Shown: positions 55,754 to 64,000 of the stretch, one piece after another
Layout of the letters: every line of letters begins with the position of its first letter
How positions within the stretch are numbered: position 1 is the stretch's first letter
Assembly (NCBI GenBank): GCA_003990705.1
Contig: AP018319.1
Span: forward strand, 1-64,000
DNA length: 64,000 nt
Direction of reading: 5' to 3'
Origin: Nostoc sp. HK-01
GTDB lineage: Bacteria; Cyanobacteriota; Cyanobacteriia; Cyanobacteriales; Nostocaceae
Program-made: the position numbers and the translations under genes
Notes under the pieces: model-generated
The model's input: only the letters and a program-made list of their open reading frames with translations
What the model was told of the DNA's origin: nothing
Database searches by the model: none

Positions 55754-56191
55754 TTATGGCTGAATTTTCTGATGAATTGATGGGGGTTTTGCAGTTTGAT
55801 TCTGCCGAGCCTGAGTAAAAGCCCAATTGAAAACGCCAATCATGCCGAGAATAGCAAAAACAGTTATAGCTACTCTCTGAACAGAGCTAAATACTGACAA
55901 TTCTTTTTTGGCATCAGTGTAAACTTTGTTGATCAAATCAAGTTGTTTGTTCTGACTGACAAAGTAATTTAAGGCATTAATACAGGGTTCTAAGTCTTCG
56001 CCTCGTTCCGCTTTTTGAAAAAGTAAAGCCTCTAATTTCTGCTGATACTGAATTGGTGTTAAATCAGAATTTAACAACTGTGGTTGAGATATTTGTGTAT
56101 GCTTGCTGGAGCCATTCAGTGTTGTCAATGGTTGCTGCATATTTTCCTCAAATTTGTTTGGTAAATATTCAGTAATATCAATAATTTGCAT
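55754..56191 (-). CDS. Hypothetical protein with a C-terminal membrane segment
   Basis: A 145-residue protein. The N-terminal 100 residues are polar and helical (LTPIQYQQKLEALLFQKAER, then DLEPCINALNYFVSQNKQLD), followed by one membrane segment (VAITVFAILGMIGVFNWAF, about 106-124) and a short polar tail. It belongs to the same minus-strand cluster as the Mrr-like gene. No family is recognised. Confidence 0.55.
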   Translation of the reverse strand: MQIIDITEYLPNKFEENMQQPLTTLNGSSKHTQISQPQLLNSDLTPIQYQQKLEALLFQKAERGEDLEPCINALNYFVSQNKQLDLINKVYTDAKKELSVFSSVQRVAITVFAILGMIGVFNWAFTQARQNQTAKPPSIHQKIQP

Positions 56192-56287
56192 TAAAGAATT
56201 GATATTACTAGAGTGGTGTTATGAAAAGTGAAAGAGGAATATCTTGAGTTATCCAAACAGAGTGTATCTGCTGAGTTCTGCTAAAAC

Positions 56288-56337
56288 AATCTACAGGAGT
56301 ACAAAAAAATTCGTACTTATTTCTGTAGATTTTTTTG
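56288..56337. terminator. Hairpin terminator of the 56348 gene, possibly bidirectional
   Basis: AATCTACAG (56288-56296) pairs with CTGTAGATT (56323-56331); inside it GTAC/GTAC arms extend the stem imperfectly. T-runs follow on the plus strand and a TTGTTTT run on the minus strand. It lies just after the stop of the minus-strand gene at 56348. Confidence 0.5.
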
Positions 56338-56347
56338 CAATTTCATG

Positions 56348-56746
56348 CTAAAGCTCTAGTTCGATGCCTTGACTTCGGACATTAATTGCTTGCTGTGGCG
56401 CAGGGGAATCTTGTTCTAAGGGATCTGTGCCATCAACAAAAATTTCCTGCGCCAACGTCCGTCCGTCGCCATCAATATCACTTTCAAGAATGTATTCCAA
56501 CACATTGGACGGAACACCCTGGCGAACTGCAACAGACAACCATGCCTTTACAAATTCTCCACTAGCCGCACTGTTGGCTAGAACTTGTAGAGCTTTTTCG
56601 GCATCCTGAGTAGTTGCTTTCGAGAGGTCTTTTACGCCAGCCTCTTGCCAAACATCACCAAAATAACCTAGATAACGCTCATCAAAGTTCTGTTCTTGTG
56701 CGAATTGTAATAACTTTTGGGTTTGCTGTTCGATGTCTGTTGGCAT
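56348..56746 (-). CDS. Small acidic protein with one calcium-binding-like loop
   Basis: A 132-residue acidic protein. The N-terminal 90 residues are helical (QTQKLLQFAQEQNFDERYLG). A loop at about residues 89-112 reads ESDIDGDGRTLAQEIFVDGT, with the D-x-D-x-D-G pattern of EF-hand or thrombospondin type 3 calcium-binding loops. It is clustered with plasmid functions (ParM remnant, Mrr-like nuclease). Calcium binding is a reasonable guess; the role is unknown. Confidence 0.6.
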   Translation of the reverse strand: MPTDIEQQTQKLLQFAQEQNFDERYLGYFGDVWQEAGVKDLSKATTQDAEKALQVLANSAASGEFVKAWLSVAVRQGVPSNVLEYILESDIDGDGRTLAQEIFVDGTDPLEQDSPAPQQAINVRSQGIELEL

Positions 56747-56852
56747 AAATTTAGTGCATCAGCAATGTTTATTGAGATTTTGGTGGAAAAAATTTATGCG
56801 ATCGCTTCTACCAAAAACCGAAATCTTTTAATTGCGAATTAAAGGGTTGGGA

Positions 56853-57470
56853 TTATATGGTCAAAAAGCTATTCTGCTTGCCATTCCAAAGGTCTGTTTC
56901 TTGCTGTCGATTTCGGACACCTGGATGTTGATAGTTATCTGGAACCAATGGTTGAGTGCGTTTGTAACCAAAATGATTGTCCAGTTCTTTAATATAGGTA
57001 ATATGTGCAGTCCAAACATCGGCCACTCTGTCCCCTAAACCCAGAGTATCAAGTGGTTTGGGAATATCAACACCTCCATTCCAAGAAATCGGTATACCTT
57101 CTTTTTGGAAATGTTCTGTTAATTCAGGGCGTACAAACTCAGATGTACCCCCGCAAATAACAACTTCATTAAATGCAGCTATATTTCTAATCCAACGAAT
57201 TAAAGCGCGACAGTAATCATCGCGCACAATTGCGAGAACTGAATTAAATAACTTTAAATCAGATTCAATTTCTTCACCACTTTTGCGCGACAAAGAACGA
57301 AGCGCATTCAAATTGCCTTTGCTGGCTTCTACTAAGGCTTTAGGTAATCGCTTGTCATTTTTTAATAATCCAACAGAAGTTCGCTCAACAAATTGTTCTA
57401 CCACCCAATTCATACCTAAATCTGTAGATTCTGAAGCACCTGGATTCCCCTTTTTGAACAAAAGAAAAGA
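56853..57470 (-). pseudogene. C-terminal part of a ParM-like actin, truncated by an IS
   Basis: About 205 residues remain. The sequence shows the second half of an actin-fold plasmid segregation ATPase: GNPGASESTDLGMNWVVEQF, then FNEVVICGGTSEFVRPELTE (the adenosine-binding GG loop) and a variable tail. The frame runs into the IS at 57471 and has no native start. The first half, with the phosphate-1 motif, does not lie on the far side of the IS (59147 onward), so it was deleted. ParM-like filaments push plasmid copies apart; this remnant cannot work. Confidence 0.65.
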
Positions 57471-59146
57471 CTAGTGTGGTAAAACTTACTAGAGAAGACG
57501 ACTCTCTAAATTAGCCAAGTAACCCTTGGGGTCTCTGCGAAATCGAAATTGTTCAATTCTTGCTTTGTGGTGTTTTTGCAATTGAGAGCGTAATTCAAGC
57601 CAAGTAACAATATCAACTTGTGCTAAATCAGATGCGGTAAAAGAATGAAGTTTAGTAGCGAGCGCACAGGCAAGTTTGACAGAGCCACGAATAACGAGGG
57701 ATGAGGGTGCAACTTTACGACCAGTACAACGACGTTGATGATGACGTAGCATACCAAAAGCGTGTTCTAAGTCATTATTAGTTCTGGGAAAATCTTCAAT
57801 TTCATAACAATGAAAAAGTCCAGACCAGTAGCTGTGGGTAGTTTTTATGAAGTTATCGATTGCAGTGTTCAGGGTACCAGCTTTGTGCTTTTGTTGGGAC
57901 ATTTCTGTCAACAGTTGCTGATAACTTTGTTTGACCCCAGCAGCATCAAGACCTATTTTATTGTTGAGAATATTACTAGCTTTATCAACCCACTTATATG
58001 CAACCCTAACAGGTAAAAATAAAGATGCAGTAGCAAATAATCCCTTAGCTAGAAGGAGTTTTAGGTTAACTAAAGGTGGTGGTAAAGCACTTTTTTTTTC
58101 CATCCGTTCTAAGCTTTGTTCTATCAAAGTCAAATTTTCTTGTAACTTTAATCCAGATGCCTCTAACGGTGGATGACCATCATTGGTTATAGAACTACGG
58201 ACTGCCGAGCAATAATCTTCAATAATAGTTACCAAATCCTTATCTTCATTGGTAACGCTACGTTCAATTTCTCGTAATCCTCTAACTTTTTTTTTTCAAT
58301 TCCTTTTTTGCATGTCTATCCGCCTCATATATGGGTTTAATTGCTTCTTTCAGATAATGGTAATGACATAAACCATGAGCAATTCTAGGTAATGCTAACC
58401 CAACAGCTTTGCGAATTGATTGTTGTCCATCACTAACAACTCCATCAATTGGTACATCCAAAGTATTAGTTACTTCTAATAATAACGCCACTAAATCTTC
58501 ATTTCTTGATGATAATAAGGTTTTAGCTAGTAAGATTTCTCCAGATAAGCAATCTCGAATTACCCATAATACCTCATGTCCAATTTCTGGCTGCATCCCA
58601 TCAATGGCTAATATTACCCGTCCTTGATTAGCCATTATGGCTTTTAACCTTTTATGGTCTTTTAGCCATAAAGAATTTTCTCGTCATATCTGTCAATTAG
58701 GTGCGTGACCGTTCGTTGACTTATACATATACCCTTTAATTCAAGGTGAGCGTGTATTTGGGTAACACTCCTATGTTCCTGGTAGCGTAATGCTCCTATA
58801 TAAGCAATCACATCCAACCCAAATTCGTTCTGTGGTAGAGCTAAGGAACCTTCTTGCTCTGGTCGATATGCTTTTTTATACCGCAGACATGACTTATTTT
58901 GACATCGCCGAATTTTTAGCTGTAGTTCTACTACCCCATTTAGCGTTCTTATATGTCGAGGATTATTGTATTCATTCCACATTGCTTGACCGCACGAAGG
59001 GCATTTTTTTTGAACACAATCGAGTACTTCAAACGATGTTGCTTCTGGTTTTAAACTTTTTCTTACCAAGTTTTTGCACCATTATTTCGTTACAAGCTCA
59101 AGATTACAGGATTTCTGCTCCTCTCTAGTAAGTTTTGCCACACTAG
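57471..59146 (-). mobile_element. Insertion sequence, copy 2, identical to the nested copy
   Basis: Exactly 1676 bp with the same ends (CTAGTGTGG and CCACACTAG) as the copy at 28905-30580, same orientation, offset 28566 bp. Unlike copy 1 there is no target duplication: the flanks are AGAAAAGA on the left and GTAAGTTC on the right. The left flank is a cut ParM-like gene whose other half is missing, consistent with an IS-mediated deletion or recombination on the right side. Confidence 0.9.
57489..59069 (-). CDS. DDE transposase split over three frames (copy 2)
   Basis: Same three parts as copy 1: zinc-finger/HTH head (58662-59069), catalytic middle (58282-58635) and C-terminal part (57489-58235). 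The same frame breaks occur, including the run of ten A residues on the coding strand (58287-58296). Identity of both copies shows that the breaks existed before the last transposition. Either slippage and recoding make a full transposase, or the enzyme acts in trans from an intact copy elsewhere. Confidence 0.7.
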
Positions 59147-59392
59147 GTAAGTTCCTTATCCGAACCGTATTGCCGCCTCCCCTGCCTCTACTAGTCAAGA
59201 AGAGATGGCGGCAAGTTTGTAAAAATATTGTTACACTTGTTAATAGAAATTCATATTTAAACGAAATCTCGTGAACAAGGAAATACCAATAAGTGTGATG
59301 AGTGTACGAGTGAGATGTGGGAATAAATATGAAGACTTCTTTCCAAGGCAGCATTTACCCTTTAGTTTTCGTCCAGTTGGGCGATAAGAACT

Positions 59393-59590
59393 TTGAACCA
59401 ACCCATAAATTTATCCTTAGAACAAGAATTTAGCCTGAGAAGTTTTGCTGACCAAGTACAGCAGATGTCTCGTGAACAAGCTCAAGAGTTGTTACTCGTG
59501 CTTCATGAACAGATGATAATTCAGGAAACAACTTACAAAGAATTGCTCAAGCATCAGTGGGAACTTAATGCAGACCCAATTTTTGGCTAA
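59393..59590 (+). CDS. nblA: Phycobilisome degradation protein NblA
   Basis: A 65-residue protein matching NblA: SLEQEFSLRSFADQVQQMSR (about residues 8-27), AQELLLVLHEQMIIQETTYK and ELLKHQWELNADP. NblA binds phycobilisome rods and hands them to the Clp protease during nutrient starvation. The reading frame starts at TTG (MNQPINLSLEQ). No clear NtcA or RpaB/HLR1 box was found in 59147-59392. It is followed by a hairpin terminator at 59670. Presence on an accessory replicon suggests an extra copy beside a chromosomal gene. Confidence 0.9.
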   Translation: MNQPINLSLEQEFSLRSFADQVQQMSREQAQELLLVLHEQMIIQETTYKELLKHQWELNADPIFG

Positions 59591-59669
59591 TCTACACTCC
59601 CAAAAACAGGGGAATGTAAACAGCCAGGGACAACAGCCGAAAAGTCCCTTAGATAAACTCCACTACTTA

Positions 59670-59710
59670 AAGCTGCTCTGACGCAAGGAAAGAGCAGCTT
59701 TTGATTGTTC
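59670..59710 (+). terminator. Hairpin terminator downstream of nblA
   Basis: An 11-bp perfect stem (AAAGCTGCTCT at 59670-59680, AGAGCAGCTTT at 59692-59702) is followed by TGATTGTT. It lies about 80 bp after the nblA stop. The remaining DNA up to 59818 shows no gene but contains a HIP1-like site. Confidence 0.65.
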
Positions 59711-59818
59711 ATACTTACAACAGCGATGGCTACGCCAACCCCAAAGGCGATCGCCCACACCCACCCTCAATCCGATAAAATTCAACAGTAGAACTGAAGT
59801 TGCCAGTAGGGGAAGCAA

Positions 59819-61149
59819 TTGAACCAAAGTCCACCCAGCCGAAAACTGAAGATTACGATCCTGACATTTGGTTCTAGGGGCGACGTGCAACCATACTGCG
59901 CCCTAGCTATTGGCTTGAAACGCGCAGGGCATGAGGTAACAGTGGCAGCCAACGAAAACTTTGAGTCATTCGTGAGACAGTTTGATTTGGAGTTTGCCCC
60001 TATAGCTGGCAATTCGCAAGAACTATTGCAATCAAAAAAAGGGATGCGATTGATTGCGGGAGAAAAAGTCCCGATGGTAAGTGATAAATTGCTGCTTCAA
60101 CAGATGCACTCCGCGATGTCTGCGACAAGCCGCTTACGCGTCTACGCTGCTTGTCAAGGAACTGAAGTAATCATCTACACGCCGTTGACGAACTGGGGAT
60201 ATCACATCGCGGAGAAATTAGGCGTACCCTGCTTCATGGCATCAGTTGTGCCGTTGACACCCACAGGCACGTTCCCATTTTTGAGATTTAGCCAGATAGC
60301 TAATAACCCATTAAGTAAGCGATAAACTACGCCAGTTACTTCATTGCAGAGTTGTTGTACTGGCAGAAAAACCGCAAACTAATCAACTCTTTCCGAACCG
60401 AAACATTAAAATTGCCGCCGCTACCGTTCTTGGGCAGTCGGTTTAGGAGAAAGACTCCGGCTAACGTAGCCAGGATTCCGGTGTTGTATGGGTTTAGTTC
60501 GCACGTTATTCCAAAACCAAGGGACTGGCCAGCGTGGGCTTATGTAACTGGGTTCTGGTTTATTGACTGTGCCGACGAATACGAAGACCAAGCCCCTGAT
60601 GAACTGTGGGATTTTCTAGGATTCAAACAAGCACCTTTATGCTTCGGATTCGGCAGTATGACCATGCCTAACCCAGAATACCTGACCTACTATATTGTGG
60701 AAGCCTTAAAGAAAACCCATCAAGGCGGCATTATATTGTCAGGCTGGGGTAATGTGGGTCGAATAGTCAATCCTAAAGATGTGCTAAGAGTGTTTGTCAT
60801 TAAAGATGTTCCTCATGACTGGCTATTACCTCAAGTGAAAGCAATGGTACATCATGGTGGCGCAGGTACAACGGCGGCGGTGTTAAAAGCAGGGATACCC
60901 TCAATCGTCGTACCCTTTATTGCAGATCAGCCAGTGTGGGGTGAGATGCTAATGCGGTTAGGAGTCAGCCCCAAACCAATACCATACAAGGAAGTATCAG
61001 AAAAAACTCTAGCGGCAGCGATTGAAGCTGTACTGGGTGATGAGGGGATGCAGTCTAAAGCCCAGGAGCTAGGCGAGAAAATTAGGGGTGAGGATGGTGT
61101 AGCAAATGCGGTTGAGGCTTTCCATCGGCATTTGGGGTTGATGGGGTAG
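59819..61149 (+). pseudogene. GT1-type glycosyltransferase (sterol/macrolide UGT-like) with a frameshift
   Basis: Two adjacent frames (59819-60325 and 60352-61149) form one glycosyltransferase of about 440 residues. N-terminal acceptor half: ITILTFGSRGDVQPYCALAI, then GLKRAGHEVTVAAN. C-terminal donor half: LCFGFGSMTMPNPEYL, VHHGGAGTTAAVLKAGIPSI and ADQPVWGEMLMRLGVSP, the UDP-sugar site. The break is at about 60321-60326, where SKR is followed by TAA; loss of one base explains it (NYASYFIAELLYWQK continues in the next frame). TTG start. The frameshift could be real decay or a sequencing error. Confidence 0.7.
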
Positions 61150-61172
61150 GTAGTGGCAACGTAAACCAGGAA

Positions 61173-62225
61173 ATGATGGAAGAGAAATTGGAATACCGGT
61201 CTGGGATGAACATCCCGAAACCTACTCAGAAATTCACCATAGAGCGAAGTCTTGTAACACTTTATCTGAGAGCAGGTACAAGGATTGAGCTTTCAACCGA
61301 CCCGAACTATTTATATATTCAGCAGCCAGAGAATAATAGCTGTGCGGCATTGAAGAAAATCAGAGCGATCATGACAGTCGAACCAATAGCAATTGAGCCG
61401 CAAGCGTTATCTAAAATCATAAATTATCAAATTCCCATTGTGATATTTTCACAAACTGGCTCCTTTATGGGAAAGATTGCTGGGGCAAGCTCAATAGAAG
61501 AGAAGATTGATCTTGCCCAAGCCAACATGAGCCAAGAAATGAAGTTAAAGATAATGCGTCCCTCTGTGTGGGGAAACCTGCGGCGATGCCGTCGTTATCT
61601 GATGCGTTCGCGTGGTGAATCTAATAGTGCTGTTGATATTGCCTGTGAGCAAATGGAACAAGTTATCAATCGGGTTTATCAACAAGAAAGCATTGCTGCA
61701 CTTCTAGAAACGTTTCAACAGGGACAACAACTGTACTACAGTGTTTTTGGGCATTTGCTCAAACATGAGTGGGGTTTAAAATGCCATGAACCAAATTCAG
61801 TTGTCAGCAGGATGTTAGATTTTAGCTATAGATTGCTAGAAGAATCGGTAAAAATAGCAGTTGAAAATACCGGACTAAACCCCACAATCGGATTTTGGCA
61901 TACGAATCGTCATCAACAACAAGCCTTGATTGCCGATTTAGCGAATGAGTTTAAGCTCTACAGTGAGTTAGTGGTGATCAGAGTTTTAAATAAGCAAGTG
62001 ATTGTTAGGGAAGATTTTGATGGACATGGAGATAAATCGGGATTACCGCTTTCTGTAGTTCATGCGCTTCAATACTCATATATGCAAAAAATGAACGAGC
62101 AATTTACCTATCCAGGGACAAAAATCAAATGCTCTTATGAAGAACTGTTGTACTTGCAAGCCAAACAAATTGCTATGCTGTTATGCGGTACAATTAATGA
62201 ATACTACTCGCCGGATTTGCGTTGA
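61173..62225 (+). CDS. cas1: CRISPR-associated integrase Cas1
   Basis: A 350-residue Cas1, the metal-dependent nuclease/integrase that inserts new spacers. The conserved residues are present with the expected spacing: Glu179 (LLETFQQGQQLYY), His243 (IGFWHTNRH) and Asp255 (IADLANEF). The N-terminal beta domain contains YLRAGTRIELSTDPNYLYIQ. No cas2 and no other cas gene lies nearby. A small CRISPR array begins about 26 bp after the stop codon. The start may be the first or second ATG at 61173/61176. It might work with Cas2 in trans or be a remnant of a larger locus. Confidence 0.85.
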   Translation: MMEEKLEYRSGMNIPKPTQKFTIERSLVTLYLRAGTRIELSTDPNYLYIQQPENNSCAALKKIRAIMTVEPIAIEPQALSKIINYQIPIVIFSQTGSFMGKIAGASSIEEKIDLAQANMSQEMKLKIMRPSVWGNLRRCRRYLMRSRGESNSAVDIACEQMEQVINRVYQQESIAALLETFQQGQQLYYSVFGHLLKHEWGLKCHEPNSVVSRMLDFSYRLLEESVKIAVENTGLNPTIGFWHTNRHQQQALIADLANEFKLYSELVVIRVLNKQVIVREDFDGHGDKSGLPLSVVHALQYSYMQKMNEQFTYPGTKIKCSYEELLYLQAKQIAMLLCGTINEYYSPDLR

Positions 62226-62250
62226 ATAGTGTAGGAATTAGCTAGAGAAT

Positions 62251-62573
62251 TAATAGTCACCTGATAGGGATTAAGAGAAATTGCAATCAAAAGGCGATCA
62301 GCCTAAATTTGGGAATTCATCGTTTCAATCCCTGATAGGGATTAAGAGAAATTGCAATCTAGCACTAGCACGGCAACCAAAAATAGTTAATGTTTCAATC
62401 CCTGATAGGGATTAAGAGAAATTGCAATTTAAAAGATACGATTTGGGTAAATGTGGGACATTTGGTTTCAATCCCTGATAGGGATTAAGAGAAATTGCAA
62501 TGTTGGCGGCTGTGCCTTGATTGGGAATCAAAAATTGTTTCAATCCCTGATAGGGATTAAGAGAAATTGCAAT
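62251..62573. CRISPR. Mini CRISPR array: four full repeats, one degenerate, four spacers
   Basis: The 37-nt repeat begins GTTTCAATCCCTGATAGGG and ends GAAATTGCAAT; it contains the hairpin AATCCCT-GAT-AGGGATT. Full copies are at 62322-62358, 62392-62428, 62465-62501 and 62537-62573. The leftmost copy (62251-62287) matches only from position 10 on. Spacers: 62288-62321 (34 nt), 62359-62391 (33), 62429-62464 (36), 62502-62536 (35). The ATTGCAAT end looks like a crRNA 5' handle, favouring plus-strand transcription, but the degenerate repeat on the left would normally mark the trailer end. Confidence 0.95.
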
Positions 62574-63023
62574 TGCGGGAGTCGGAAAGCTAATGTATAT
62601 TCGGTTTTCAAGGTTCGATTCCGCGAGTGGCTCAATTGTAACACTCCTAAATTGCAATTGACTGACACAAAAATGCTGGAATGCAGACAGGACAAGAGGC
62701 GCGGACGATTTTGCTCTATCACAAGCTCAAAAGCTTGCACCGAGAAGAACACAGCGATTTTTCTGAAAGCCCGATTTTGTACACCTACCCATTCGCGTAT
62801 TTAGCCGAAAAATTTTGTTGTGTCCTGGGAATTTTCACTCTTGATTATAACCCGCACAAGACAACTGATACTTCTTTAAACGGGTATTGGTGAGATCGCT
62901 TGAACGCCCTTGAAGATAGATTTTTAGGCATTTGAAGTCCGAATAAAATTATGTTGCAGTAGCACTTCAACAGTGACCGGCTCGAATATGATATTTTCCT
63001 AGCCGCACATAAGCATTGAAAAC
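62574..63023. other. Intergenic region between the CRISPR array and rpaB
   Basis: No convincing gene is seen. A stretch near 62617-62636 (GGTTCGATTCCGCGAG) resembles a tRNA T-arm and 3' end but no matching 5' half is found. The region must contain the rpaB-paralogue promoter and possibly a CRISPR leader, but no A/T-rich leader stands out. Confidence 0.4.
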
Positions 63024-63752
63024 GTGGACACTCGTAAAGAAAAAATCTTGGTGGTAGATGACGAAGCAAGTATTCGGCGGATTTTGGAAACGCGACTGTC
63101 CATGATTGGTTACGATGTGGTCACGGCTGGTGATGGCGAAGAAGCATTAGTAGTGTTCCGTTCATCCTCGCCGGATTTAATTGTTTTGGATGTGATGATG
63201 CCGAAGCTAGACGGTTACGGTGTGTGCCAGGAAATACGCAACCAATCAGACGTACCAATTATCATGCTCACAGCCCTAACAGACGTTGCAGATCGGATTA
63301 CTGGGTTAGAGTTAGGTGCAGATGATTATATCGCTAAACCATTTTCCCCGAAAGAGTTAGAGTCGAGAATTCGTTGTGTACTACGGCGAAGGGCCAGCAA
63401 AACGAATGCGGCTGGAGTTACTAGTTCGGGAATCATGTATGTCGGCAATATCAAAATCGATACCAACAAGCGACAAGTTTACAAAGACGATGAACGGGTT
63501 CGGTTAACTGGCGTAGAGTACAGCCTGTTAGAGTTGCTGGTGATTCACTCAGGGCAACCCCTATCTCGTGGAGAGATTTTACAACGGGTCTGGGGGTATA
63601 CTTCAGAACAACACGTAGATACTCGTGTGGTAGATGTGCATATCTCCCGATTAAGGGGAAAGCTAGAAGATGACCCGGAAAATCCAGAGTTAATTTTGAC
63701 AGCCAGGGGTTCAGGCTATCTATTTCAAAAAATTACTGAACCAGGGCATTGA
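63024..63752 (+). CDS. rpaB: OmpR/PhoB-family response regulator, RpaB (Ycf27)-like
   Basis: A 242-residue two-component regulator with a GTG start. Receiver domain: acidic pocket VDDEAS (about 11-16), phospho-acceptor Asp56 (LIVLDVMMPKLDGYG), conserved Lys in YIAKPFSPKELE. C-terminal winged helix: NIKIDTNKRQVYKDDERVRL, then HVDTRVVDVHISRLRGKLED and LTARGSGYLFQKI. The DNA-binding part matches RpaB, which represses high-light genes and affects phycobilisome energy transfer. Divergence in the linker (RRRASKTNAAGV) and its plasmid setting suggest a paralogue of the essential chromosomal gene. Its kinase would be NblS/Hik33 if it behaves like RpaB. Confidence 0.85.
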   Translation: MDTRKEKILVVDDEASIRRILETRLSMIGYDVVTAGDGEEALVVFRSSSPDLIVLDVMMPKLDGYGVCQEIRNQSDVPIIMLTALTDVADRITGLELGADDYIAKPFSPKELESRIRCVLRRRASKTNAAGVTSSGIMYVGNIKIDTNKRQVYKDDERVRLTGVEYSLLELLVIHSGQPLSRGEILQRVWGYTSEQHVDTRVVDVHISRLRGKLEDDPENPELILTARGSGYLFQKITEPGH

Positions 63753-64000
63753 TGATGGAAAGGGCAATTTTTTACACCTACCCCGCCTTACTGTGGGCGA
63801 TCTCCTCAAGACTGAATGCGAGTCAACTGTGATTGCCTCTAGAGCAACGTTATTCTGTGCGTTGGCGTTCATGAGAGCCGCGTCATTCAAGTAGTACAAT
63901 CAACCGCCATCGCGCTTATTGTGGGTTTCGACCCAGCGCAAGTCTAAACAAATGGGCATGGGTTGAAGGTGTCCCAACCGCCAAAACCAATGATGTAAAA
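63753..64000. other. Right edge without a recognised gene
   Basis: A 26-codon plus-strand frame (MMERAIFYTYPALLWAISSR) starts right after rpaB and stops at about 63832. The minus strand carries short open stretches such as LHHWFWRLGHLQPMPICLD near the edge that resemble coding sequence but are interrupted by a stop. Probably decayed sequence continuing beyond the window. Confidence 0.3.

Noticed and set aside
28840-59146. Composite transposon bounded by the two identical IS copies
   Set aside because: The copies are in the same orientation and copy 2 lacks a target duplication while copy 1 has its own 8-bp duplication, so they inserted separately; only later recombination between them is plausible.
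62605-62640. tRNA-like 3' half (GGTTCGATTCCGCGAG)
   Set aside because: The T-loop sequence is right but the T-stem does not pair well and no acceptor, D-arm or anticodon arm is found upstream.

Overview
The window looks like part of a large plasmid or other accessory replicon of a filamentous, heterocyst-forming type cyanobacterium (Nostocales). The signs are frequent HIP1 octamers (GCGATCGC), A/T-rich codon use, typical Nostoc-type small repeats, cyanobacterial families (NblA, an RpaB/Ycf27-type regulator, DUF3611, cyanobacterial NACHT proteins), a parAB partition pair, a decapitated ParM-like gene and a very high load of insertion sequences. No rRNA, tRNA or ribosomal protein gene was seen, and no replication initiator was recognised. 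All family names are recognised by eye; no search was run.

Layout. 1-4300: partition genes parA/parB and small zinc-ribbon or plasmid proteins. 4364-11188: a 1419-residue adenine-methylase/Strawberry-notch helicase fusion, a GNAT/unknown gene pair and an AIPR-type abortive infection protein, together a plausible defence or plasmid-maintenance block. 11276-22900: chromosomal-type metabolic genes (aldo/keto reductase, alpha/beta hydrolase, SDR plus GMC oxidoreductase, DUF3616) mixed with decayed fragments (GST, DUF1993, endonuclease I, a small repeated protein) and two intact IS elements. 22899-28345: one intact membrane NACHT NTPase and two decayed relatives, around a degenerate GH13 amylase and a DUF3611 gene. 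28840-33480: an IS4/Tn5-like element with a second IS nested inside it, abutting a 3'-truncated iscB that has a structured, HEARO/omegaRNA-like upstream region. 33788-49250: two near-identical alkA genes, a SF2 helicase, methyltransferases, a MOSC-ATL fusion, a J-domain-like protein, a protein with two repeated helix-rich domains, two more IS elements and a MarR-controlled divergent unit. 49275-57470: a 1729-residue protein carrying the DFDGD signature of double-psi-barrel RNA polymerases, a divergent partner, a membrane-anchored Mrr-like nuclease, small proteins and a ParM remnant cut by an IS. 57471-64000: the second identical IS copy, nblA, a frameshifted glycosyltransferase, a solitary cas1 with a mini CRISPR array, and an rpaB paralogue.

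How the genes may work together. Three kinds of cargo stand out: (i) plasmid maintenance (ParAB, lost ParM, methylase-helicase, polymerase-like giant); (ii) conflict systems (AIPR, NACHT, IscB, Cas1/CRISPR, Mrr-like nuclease, GNAT pair), several visibly decaying; (iii) light and stress regulators (nblA, rpaB paralogue) that could let the replicon touch host phycobilisome control. Both alkA copies are preceded by remnants of the 3' end of a methylase-helicase gene, which suggests segmental duplication of a helicase-alkA module.

The strongest candidate for an under-described system is the 1729-residue polymerase-like protein with its neighbours (49275-55649).
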